Part shown: one piece after another, positions 22,015 to 34,000 of the stretch
How the letters are laid out: every line of letters begins with the position of its first letter
Position numbering within the stretch: the first letter of the stretch is position 1
DNA from: CAKVOD01 sp050872805
GTDB lineage: Bacteria; Bacillota; Clostridia; Christensenellales; UBA1242
Length of the DNA: 58,371 nucleotides
Assembly: GCA_050872805.1 (NCBI GenBank)
Contig: JBNMHN010000001.1
Span: forward strand, 1-58,371
Reading direction: 5' to 3'
The notes under the pieces: model-generated
Told to the model about the DNA's origin: nothing
Databases searched by the model: none
The model's input: only the letters and a program-made list of their open reading frames with translations
Made by a program: the position numbers and the translations under genes

Positions 22015-25000
22015 TTACCTGCCATTTGTGTCAATAAGTTCTTTGATTTTGTCGCGACTACTACGCTTCTCATTTATTTTGACAATCATAATGATAAAGA
22101 ATACTATCAATAGAAGTGCTAATATTCCACCAGCGATGACAAGCGGCCAGAAGATGTAGTTTTGCACTTCAATGTGCACAACTAGATTGCTCGTAATGTT
22201 GGAGAGATCTTGGTCATAAACTACTTTGTCGCCAAACTTTGTTTTAATCTTTGGCAAATCGGTCAAAGTTTTCCCGTACTCAACTTCTTTATACAAATGC
22301 GAGCCGTCTGGCATAATAATCGTGACAGTGTATTTATTGATTGTATACACAGCGTTGATTGTGAGTGGACTTGTGATGTTTGTCAAGTCAGCGTCTTCCC
22401 AATATGGTGCAACTTTATCGTATCCGATACGTGCAGGTATTACAGGAATTTCGCTTGGAGCAAGCGAGTCGCCGTACTTAACATATCTCAAAATCTTTTG
22501 TTCGTTTGCCACAAATGTTATGACAATGTCGTCTTTTTCAATTTTACCAAACAACACGAGGTCACTTGTGATAGATTTTCCAAAGTCAAAAAGTTGTGTC
22601 AAATCGACATCGGTATACCAGTTTGCAATGTGGTGTCCAACTTCGACAATAATGCCTGTTGGAATTTTCGCCCAGTGGTTGTAACCAACCTGCTGCGTTG
22701 CTTGCAATTCCCCATTGACATAGAAGTCGACCTTGAACTGTTGCAAAACATATTTACCGTAAATGTTTGTGTCACTTGTGATTATTTGGTCAAAGTCAAA
22801 TAGTGTCGTGAATGCAGCATCCGCATACCACCCCTCTAGGTCATAACCTGTGATGCCGACAGGGAAATTGACTTTCACCGTTTCGCCGTACTTGATTTCA
22901 ACGGTATCAAGCAATCTATCGCCATTGTAGAATCTAACTGTGTACGTATTTTTGTCAAACTCAGCATACAGGTTCAATTCGCCAGTGACTTGCGAACTAA
23001 ATGAATACATTGCGCCGTTCACCAAACGCCAACCAACAAAGTTGTATCCCTCTTTGATTGGGTCATTAGGTTTTGTAACAACACTTTCGTATTGGACTGA
23101 GTCTGTCCAGAATACTTCATCATCGACATAGAATGTGATTTTGTAGTTTGCTTTTTCATATTTTGCGTACAATGTGAGATCAGCATAGACTTCGTATGTC
23201 GCAAAATCAAATTCAGCAAGCGAGGAAATTGAGGCAAACCAGCCAATGAAGTCATAGTGCAAACGTGTTGGTCGCGTAGGTCTAGTTATCTTCCCGCCCC
23301 ACTCAACAGTGACTGTTGTGTATTGCGAATTTCCAAACAAACCTTCGCGCGCGTCAAACACTACTTTGTAAGTGTTTTTGTTCAAGTTTTCAACTGAGAT
23401 AACCATATCATCAGCAATTTGCGTGAGCATATATGCGCCGTTGATTGGCAATATCTCTTTCTTGACTTGAGTTGTTTTGATTGTTGCGTAAACGCGAATA
23501 TTGCTTTGTGAGTATGCTTCCAAGATAGTGATTTCAAACGCAAAGTCGTGATTGTAGAGAATCGTTGCCTTGCTGCCGTCCTCACTCAATGTGCCTTTGT
23601 ATGTATCCAAAACATTCAATGTCATAGAATCTTGTGGATACCCACTTGGCAAAGTAATTTCGTAACTTGCAATTGTCCAGAATGCAACAAATGTGCGTGA
23701 CTCTGTGTACTTGCAAATTGTCGTTGCTTCAATCGGCTCTCCTTGCGGAACATCGTTTACAATGCTCTCATACCAACCGCCAAAGTTGTAACCCTTTCTC
23801 TCGACGCGTGGCAAAGCGCCAAATGGCTTGCCGTGCTCAACTTTCATTCCGACAGGGTCAGCCGTACCGTTGTTAGCGTCAAAATACATTGTAATCCACG
23901 CGCTATTCCAAATTGCGTAGAGTGTGATTTCGTCACCTTCAACATCGGTTTCATTCAAAACCATTCCCATATTGGCAAAAATTTCGCCTGTGCCGTCCGC
24001 CGCAGTGTTCCACTCTTTGAATGTGTAACCAGCGTACGTGAACTTGTTCTCATTCAAAACATCTGAGATGTCGTACGTGAACTCTTGAGCATCCATTGTG
24101 CCAGTACCACCGTTTGCGTCAAACTTGATAGTGTACTTGATTGGCTCATATTCCGCTACAAGCGTGTATGTTCCTGCACCAAATGTGAACGCTCCCAAAG
24201 TATTATCAAATGTGCCGACACCCGAACCTGTCCAGCCAGTGAACTTGTACCCAGTTTTGCTTGGGTTAGCAACATTGTAGATTGTTCCGTATACTTTACT
24301 AATATTGAACACTCCAACCTTGTTGTTATATTCGTCGTCACTGTATGTCCCGCCGTTTGTGTTGATGACAAGCAAGTAGTTGTTCATTGCAAAGCTTGCC
24401 GTTAGTGTTGTGTTTACCAGCCATTCAATTGGCGAAGTTTCAGAATATTGCGTTTCGTCCACAAACCAACCAGTGAACTTGCTGCCCTCAAGTGAAACTT
24501 GCGGCAAAGCGCCGATTGAGGTTGTTCCGTCTGAATTTTCAATTTTTCCGAGCAAATCTTTGTAGTTGAATGTCTTTGTTGCAGAGTTTTTGTCCGCAGC
24601 CAAAGTCCAGCCATTCAAAGAACTTTCGTCAAATTGCGCGCCGTTTGCATCAAGCGTGATGACAATTTCAATTGGCGTCCATATTGCAGTGATTGTGGCG
24701 TTGCCAGAACCAAATGTAAATTTCCAAGTGTTTCCAGTCTTTTCAAATCTACCTTGCCCTTCAACAGCGTACTCAATTTCAAATCTTTCGAATTTATAAC
24801 CAGTCTTTGTTGGCGTAGATGTAATGTCATAACTTTGTCCGTTACTAGCCGTAAAGGTTATAACACTGCTATCTTGATCTAACAATTTACCGCCATCAAG
24901 ATCAATAGTCAAAGCAAATTTGTCAGCTGACCACGTAGCGTTCAAAGTCAAGTCTTGAGCGAACTCAACGCGTGTGAGCGGAGTATAAACATCTTTGTCG

Positions 25001-28000
25001 CCCTCAGTTCCGCTAATTGTCCAGCCAATAAATGTGTATCCATCGCGTATAGGTGTTGGCATTGCATTAATTCTATCGCCAAATGTAACAATTTTTGTCG
25101 CGAAATTGCTGCCTTCACCCACAATCCATTCTGTCGAGGTTGGAATTGAGGCAGGGTTTTCAGCGGTTCCGTTTGCATTGAAAGTTAGTGTGTAGGTATT
25201 TGCCGTATAGTTAGCAAGTATTATTGCGTCACTCTCTTTGAAAGTGAATGTAAGTTTTTCAGCGAGAGTTTCGCCACCACTTTGAGTGATATCCCCCGAA
25301 ACAATCGTGAACCCAGCAAAAGTATAACCTATTTTTGTCGGAGCAATGACATTAATAACATCTTTTGCGTGCCCAATAATTGTGAGTTGTTGCCCCTCAG
25401 CCGTACCGCCGTTGAGGTCAATCTTCAAAGTGAATTCATACTGTTCAAAGTAAGCGTACAAGGTGTGGTCTTCAGGATTTGTAACAATAGACGTGTCAAT
25501 AATCCTCTCGCCCTGTCCGTTCTCCTCCGTGAACCAGCCATTGAACTCCCAACCATAGCGGCTAACCTTTGGCAATGTGCCATACTTTTCACCATATGTG
25601 ACTTTCATTACATCGTCACTATGTGTAAGATCCGTCCAGTCAATTTCAACACCGTCCTCGATTGCATCGCTAGAGAGTTTGAATGTGACGTCGACCGACT
25701 GAGCCGCCCATTCTGCCGAAACAACCGCATTGCTTAACCCAAACGTGTACGTCCACGTACCGTCGCCATTGTTCTTTAGCGCGCCGTCGACCGTTGAAGT
25801 ATAACCAGTAAAGTCGTACCCCGTCTTAGTTGGCTCGCCAAATGTGAATGTTTCGCCGAATTTTTTGTTGATAGGATTTTCTTCAAGCACCAAATCGCCG
25901 CCGTTTAGAACAATCGTGAGTGATGTCGTGATTTCTTCAAACACAGCAAACAATGTGTGCGTTTCCGCATTCTTTACAAGAACTGATGGAATGATTTGCA
26001 CGCGGTTTTCATCGTCTCTGCTGTCAAACCAGCCGACAAAGTTATAGCCCGCCTTTGCTGGCGTTGGCAATTCGCCATACGCCTCATCAAACTTGACAGT
26101 CTTGCTTGCAATTTCGTTGCCGCTTGTCGCATTGTCATAGTCAAAGTTGACAATGATTTCTTTGTTTTCCCAAATTGCTACCAACTTGCAGTTGTCGTCA
26201 CCGAATGTAAAGTAAACTTTCCCTTCGCCCTCGCGAATATCAAGCGTACCCTTGTCGCCGACTTTTTCAAACTCTTTGAAAAGGTAACCGTAGCGTGTTG
26301 GAATACTGAAGTCGACAATTTCATTGAAATATGCCTCAAACTCTACATCCGTACTTGCCGCGCCGTCAATCGAACCGCCTGAAAGAATTACTTGCAACTT
26401 GTACTTGTGCAACTCCCAGTGTGCGTAAAGCGTGTGATTACGCGCAATCTTGACAGTCGTCGTATTGTCGATTTTCATTCCCTCATCGTCCGCAGTCGTG
26501 AACCAACCCACAAAATCGTAACCAGTCTTTGTTGGAACAGGTAGCGCGTCATACATTTGATCATATGTAACCTCAAGCGTCTCCGTCGTGTCTCCACCGT
26601 CAGCGCCGTTGTAGTCGAATGTTACAATGTACTTCTCGTTTTCCCAAACTGCCGTGAGCGTTGCATTACCCGCACCAAACACGAACTTGTAACTCGAAAG
26701 TTGTTCGTCTTGCGCCGTCAAAGTGCCCTCGCCCGTCATAATAAATCTAAGGAAACGGTACCCTTCACGCGTTGGCGTGTTGAATGTGACTTCATCTCCA
26801 CGTTTTTTGTCCTTAAAATCATATGTGTGTTGCGAATTGTTGAACACCCCGCCCTGAGGGTCAATCGTGAGAATGTACAAAATAGGTTCATATTGAGCAT
26901 AAAGGTCAAAGTTTGTAGGAATAGTTATTTCCATCTCATCAGTCATTTGGAATCCGCCATCAGGTTCCGTGAACCAACCAAGGAATCTATACCCCTCAAG
27001 TCTAGCGTTTGGCATTGCGCTGACAACATTGAATTTGTCGCCAAACTTATATTGGCGCATACCAGTCTTTTTGTCGTTTGAAATTGCCGTGTTCGACCCA
27101 AACAATTCGCCATCTTGCGCGTGGAAAGTAACTCTAATGTCCATTGCTTTCCAAATTGCATACAATGTGCTGTTGTCTGCACCAAACGTGAAGTGGTAAA
27201 TATCGCCGACTTTTTCAACCGAACCAATGCCGAGTCTGTTTTCGTAGCTTGCGAAATTGTAACCCGTCTTAGTTGGCGCCAAAATTTCAATTGTTTGCTC
27301 ATAAATACCCGTAAACGATTGAACTTGCTCTAAGTCGCCATATTTTCCGCCATCTAATTCTATAGTCAAAGTGTACAAAATATTTTCATATTTCGCCTTG
27401 ACAGTAATATCTTCAAGAATCTTAACAAGTTTGCTCTCGTCAATCAACTTGTCATCCGCATCAAACCAACCAAGGAATCTCATACCCGTCTTTGCCGCCA
27501 TTGGCAACACGCCGAATGTTTGGTCGTATGTGACGCCTTTCTTCGTGCCGTCGCCCTCGTATCCCTCAGTTTCGACATACTCGCCCCCGTCGTAGTCAAA
27601 CGAAACCGTGAACTTTAGCGCCGTCCAGTGAGCGCACAAAGTGTGGTCGCCCTTGTAGTTTACTATGCTTGAATCTGCAATTTGTATGTTCTTTTCTTCA
27701 AAGAACCAACCGTCAAAGTGATATCCCGTTTTTGTTGGAACAGGCAATACCCCATAAGGTTCGCCGTGGCTAACCGTGCGCGAATGTTCGCTTACCGTTC
27801 CGCCATTTGGGTCAAACGAAACAGTGTATTGATCTTCAACCCAATGAGCATACAATGTTTGATTGTTAGCAACAGTCACAATAGTTGTTTTTTCAATTTG
27901 CAAACTATCTGCACGCTCCGAAACGAACCACCCAGCAAAGACTTTCGTGTCGTGAACCGCAATCGGCATTTTTTCATAATATCCGCCAAATGTGACAGTG

Positions 28001-31000
28001 ATTTCGCCCTCGACACCACCAACAGCACCCGTGTATCCATCATCGCCAGCCGCAATGCGCCCACTGCCAGCATTGAACGTGATTGTGTAGGTGTTTGCAG
28101 TCCAGTGCGCATACAAAGTGATTGCGCCCGTGACAACGTCGTCAGCGTTAATCTTCTTGCCACCGTCTGCTAGAGTGTACCACCCCGCAAGAGTATACCC
28201 CTCACGAATTGCTTCAGGAATATCCCCATACGCTTCTCCATACGATCTAGTTATGGATGATTGAGTGAGTGTCCCTTTGTTTGCATCAAGAACGATTATA
28301 TAATCCGTAACTTTCCATTGCGCATACAACTTAACAGTATTACCATTTTCAGTTGTCAAGTTTTGGAAATACGCTCCGTCGCCATATCCATTACCATTTC
28401 CAGCCGCATCAAGCGTCCATTGAGTAAAAGTATAGCCTGTTTTAGTAAATCCAACACTTGGCAAACGCTTTCCTGAGTCATACTCGCATTGAATGTCATT
28501 CATACTCCCCTCAGCATCCGTGTCATTCTTTACAAATGTAACAGTATACTTAATAGGAGCCCATTGTGCCTCTATTCTACAGTTATCAGCCGCGAACTTG
28601 AACTTGAATTTCCCGTTCTCCTCCGTCAACTCTCCATCCCCAGTACGTTTCCATTCAGTAAGAAGATAACCAGTCTTTGTAGGAGCATCAAATGTTACTT
28701 CATCGTTAATTTGTCCATTGTAGTTTTGCGTTGCAGTCGAACCATCAATTTTTCCGTCGTTAAGAACAATAGTGAAAACATATATATTGTCGCCATAATT
28801 TGCTACCAAAGTAATGTCGTCTTCATAATTTACAATACTTGTTGAGTCAATACGAACGTTTCCATCGTACATAAATCCACTAAAGTCATGCCCAGCGTAA
28901 ACAATGTCGTCAGCAACTGGAATATTTTTATACATTTCACCAAACGTCGCAGTGATATGCCCGTTGTTGTCGGCACCAACATTATACTTAGTTTTTGCCG
29001 CATCCGTCCAAGTTGCGCCCATAGGGATGACAAGCGTAACATTTATTACGCGCACTTCCCATATTGCAGTAATTGTGTCGTTGTACGCATTAAATGTGTA
29101 TGTGTACCCGTCTGCAACATTACCAGTCAAATTGTCATTTTCTTCAAGCCCAACAAAATTGTATCCTCTGCGCTCAAAACTACTTGCGTAAATCTTAGTA
29201 GTTTTGCCATATTCTTCCGAAATTTTTGCCGCAGAATTTTTTCCATTGTAAGAACCGCCGTTAGGGTCAATCGTCAATTCATAGGTCTTGACGCTCCATT
29301 GAGCCACGAATGTCAAAACTTTGTTTGCAGTCGACGTCAAGTTTTTAACTGTCTCAGTGTTACCAAACTCAGTTCCCAACTCGTCGCATCTCCAGTTCTT
29401 GAAATCGTAACCCGCTTTAGTAAACGTGTTCATTGTGAGTGCAACAGAAGTATCATAGAAAATCGTTTGATTTTCCATTGTGCCAACACTACCAACTCCG
29501 CCCTCAAACTTGATTTGATATGAAATCGCGTTCCAGTTTGCAGTCAATGTGCCGTTACCCTCGCCAAACTTGTATGACGCGCCGCTCAAGCCTCTATAAC
29601 TCGTCGAACCATCTTTACCGACAAAAGTTTCCGTCCAACTAGCGAATGTGTAACCTTCACGTGTTGGAGTCGCAATTGGAATAGTATTGTTAAGCGCTTT
29701 CCCTTCAATTATTGTCGTCGTTGAACTTTCGCTATAAACTCCGCCATTAGGGTTGATTACCAAAGAATACCCATTTTGCGTCCAGTGTGCCGTCAAAGTG
29801 AAATCGCTCGTCTCTTTGACAATAGCAGAGCCACTGACAATCGTTCCGTCCGCACGCTTCCAGCCCGCAAATGTCTTACCACTTGTTTGCGGAATAGGGA
29901 GCGAACCATATTCTTTATCGTATGTAACAGTACGCGTTCTCTCCAAATCTCCGCCACCAACATTGGTAACGCCCTCTTGAACATAATCAAATGTCAAAGT
30001 GTAGGTATTTGGCGTCCACTGAGCAGAAAGTTCGGCATTTCCAAGCCCGAAAGTGAACATCCACTTGCCCGTCGAATCACTTGCAACGCCGTCATCATTA
30101 GACATATGTTTGAACGCCGTAAACGTGTAACCCGTTCGTGTCGGAATTGGTATTTCGTACGCTTTCCCAAAGTCGCCCTGAAGAGTTGCCGTTGTAGTTG
30201 TCGGTGAACCAAAGTACCCGCCGTTTGCAGAAATTGTGGCAATATACTTGCTTGTACTCCAGCCCGCATAAAGCGTGATGTTTTTAGTGAATTCAAACGG
30301 AGTATTTGTTTCAATTTTTGTCCCTTTCATATTTTGTTCGGTATACCAGCCCGCGAAAGTGAACCCTCTCAAAGTAGCCGACGGCAAAGTTCCGTATGGC
30401 TCATTGAAGTGCGCTGTAATGTTTGTTGTAGAACTTCCGCCCTCATAGTCTCCAAACTTGTCAATCGTACCTTTGCCCGCATCAAATGTGACCACATAGT
30501 CAATGATGTCCCAAAGCGCAATGACCCTGATATCTACTTCGGAATTGAAAGTGCTACCCGCAAAAACTGGAGCATTGCTGCCGTCATCTTTGACATAGTA
30601 TACAAAATCATACCCAATGCGTTCAACCGTTGGCAACAAGCCAATGGTACTATCATAAGAGCCTCTAATCTTGACATATCCGTTCTCATACGTGCCACTA
30701 CCACTGTCCTTGAAAACACCACCATTTGCATCAAACGTATATGTTACTTGAATCGCACTAAATTGCGGATAAAGTCTCATATCGTCCAAAACTTGAGTAT
30801 CGACAGTGACATTGTTGCCTTTTTCATCTCTAAAGCCAGTGAGGTTGTACCCACGCTTCGTGAGTGTCGGGAACGCGCCTATCTTTTCGCCGTAACTAAA
30901 TGTTTTTTTGAGCGCATATGACCCAGAATTTTGATAATTGTTTGACGAAACAACGTTTGTGTTCAATATGTCTATCGTGACAGTATATGTGTTGCCTACC

Positions 31001-34000
31001 CATTTAGCATACAATCTAAATTCGCCCGCATCTACTGTAGTGAGGTTATAAACAATTTGCTCATCGGTATAAATATCGCCTGTTCCATTACTATTTGGTG
31101 TCCAACCCCTAAAGTCGAAACCACTTCTTTGGTAAGTATTTTTCGAGAGTTTTACACTCTGCCCATATTTTACTGTCATTTTAGACATTTCAGTACCAGT
31201 AGCGTCCGCACTGTTCTTGTCAAAAACTATGTAGTAGGTGTTTGCTTGATATTGTGCATACAAAGTGTGCGTATTTGTCACAGTCCAAGTCTTTTCGATG
31301 TATAATGAACTATCTTCATCTTTCGCCCAGCCAAGGAACTTGAAGCCCACCTTGCTTGCCGTTGGCAAATCGTCATATTGCTCCCCATATTCATATTCTT
31401 TGCTAGCAACTTTGCTAGACCCGCCATTTGCGTTGAAAATTACAAGATATGTTTCATTTTCATAATGTGCATAAATGGTAACATCCTTGGTAAATCTAAC
31501 AATTGTGGATGGCACATACTGCGCGCCAGTCCCTTCTTTGCTTTCAAACCATCCAACTAGGCGTGCTCCCGACTTTGTGACGTTCGGGAAATCTCCAATT
31601 GGTTCATTGTAAGTGACGTCCTTGGTATAAGTGTCACCCGCGTTAAAAATTCCACCATTTGCGTTGAAAGTCAATCTGTACTTATTTGCCGTCCATTTTG
31701 CGGTCAAGGTAACTGTTTCCGTGATAATATCACTCGCAGAAGCCTGTTTGTCTGAAGCATAGAACCACCCAGCAAGCGTATAACCAGCAAATGTAGCAGT
31801 AGGTAAAGCGCCTATTTGGCTGTTGTACGGAATTATTCTTTGTGATGTTTGAGCCTTGCCCCCCATTGCATCAAAGAATACCATAACACTTTCGACTTCA
31901 AAACGCGCATATAGCGTTTTTGCGCCCGAAAACTTGTATACACTTGATTCAGCATATGAAGTCGAGTTTTCACCCGTCCCGTCGTACCACCCTCTAAAGT
32001 TGTAACCATCAAGGGAAGCCGTTGGCAACACGCCGAAAGGAGCATCGTATGTCATAGTCTTTGTAGCAGAATGTTTGTCAGCCGAAATATTCCAGCCGTT
32101 TGCAGCATTAATAGTTGCGTTGCTAGCGCTAAGTGTCAAAGTATACGTATTTGCCGTAAACTTTGCATACAACGTGCGAGACTCGGTCACCTTATCGCTT
32201 GTTTTTACAAGCGTGTTGTACGTGTTTTGGTAGTACCAGCCGTCAAAGCGATACCCAGTTTGCGTCGCGTTTGGCAAGACGCCCAAAGTTTGGCCGTAGT
32301 TGTACGTAACGATTGAAATACTCTCATTCACTCTGCCAGTAAACCCAGCCGTCGTCACAATCGTACCCGCGCCAGCACTAAATGTGACTGTGTACGTGAT
32401 TGCTTTCCATTGCGCGTAGAGCGTAAGTGTTTCGCCGTTCTTTGAAGTCAAATTGTAAACATCAGCACCGTCAACAAACCCCGATCCTTTGCCGTCTGCC
32501 TTAGTGTTCCAGCCGTTGAAAGTCCAGCCCGTCCTAGTAAATGCGTTGAGCGTCAATGTTCCGTGAGAACCGTATGTGTATGACGAAGCACCCATACTCC
32601 CAACGCCGCCGTTTGCATTGTACGCAACAGTATATCCGTTTGCATTCCACCTTGCCACAACCGTAGCATCACTATCACCAAACGTAAATGTAAAGCCTGA
32701 TAGTGTACCCGCCGCTCCTGTAGTCTTTTCCCAATTGACAAATGAGTAACCCTCTTTTGTCAAACCACTCGGCAAGGCAAGTTTCTCGCCAGTAGTTCCA
32801 GGTACCGTGTAGGCGCCCTGACCATTGTCACGGTCGACTGTCAAGACAAACGGAGTCGCCGAAAATTTTGCGTAAAGCGTTTTGCTGTTGTCTTCATCGT
32901 ATTTTGTGGACGTTTGCCAAACCTTTTCACTTGACGCACTTTCATACCACCCCAAAAATCTATATCCTGTCTTTGTAGCGGACGGCATATCGCCGATTTT
33001 AGCATCGTACGTGACAGTTTTTACGTAATTGCCCCCACTCGCCGTGACGCCCGACGGAATCACTCCCCAAGATTCACTAGAGTCGTTTAATACAAATGTC
33101 ATAGTGTAACGCTTTGGCGTGAATTTTGCTGTAATTGTCGCACTCCCCGCCCCGAAAGTAAACTGCGTTTTTGTCACAGAGCCCGAGCCAGATATTTCCC
33201 AGCCGGTATGATCATATCCAGTGCGAGTCACAGTCCCAAGGTCAATAGTCCGCCCATATATACCAGTGATCAAAGTCTTATCGCCGCTATAGGTACCGCC
33301 CATAGGGTCAATTCTCAACGTATATTCATTGCTCGTCCACCTAGCATATAAAGTTATATCCACATCAAAGTCGACAACATTATCTTTAGTGTATTGTTTT
33401 GCCGAATTCTCAATAAACCAGCCCTGAAATGTAGATCCCGTTTTTGTTGGCGTCGGCATTGTGCCAATCAATGTACCATAGGTAACAGTTTTGTCTGCAA
33501 TACGACCATTTTTATTCCAACCATTTATATTAGCCCAATTTTTTGAATTGCTATCTGCATCCGATGCACTTAATGTCAGTTTCAATGACTTTACATTCCA
33601 CTGAGCATAAATAATCGTCTCGTATGAGCCATTACCTTGGGAATAGAGAGAAAATGTGCTTGAATTTACTGAAGTTGTAAGCGAAATTTTATTTCCATCT
33701 TGTGTATTATTTACTTTGCTCCAATGCGAAAATGTGTATCCAGTTCTTATCGGCGTTGGTAATCTGACCGCATTTCCATATGCCGCACTTAATGAAGATG
33801 GCTCTCCGCTCGGCAAATAACCGCCGTTGAGTTCATAGTTGATTGTAACAGTAGCCGGCCCATAATGCGCATACAAAGTCCCGTTACCTGCTGTTTGCCA
33901 CGTGTTTTCAGTCGATATTAAATTATTGGCGTAATACTGTGTGCCTTTACCATTAATTTCAGTAAAGTATCCTTGGAAAACATAATATTCTTTTTGGGGC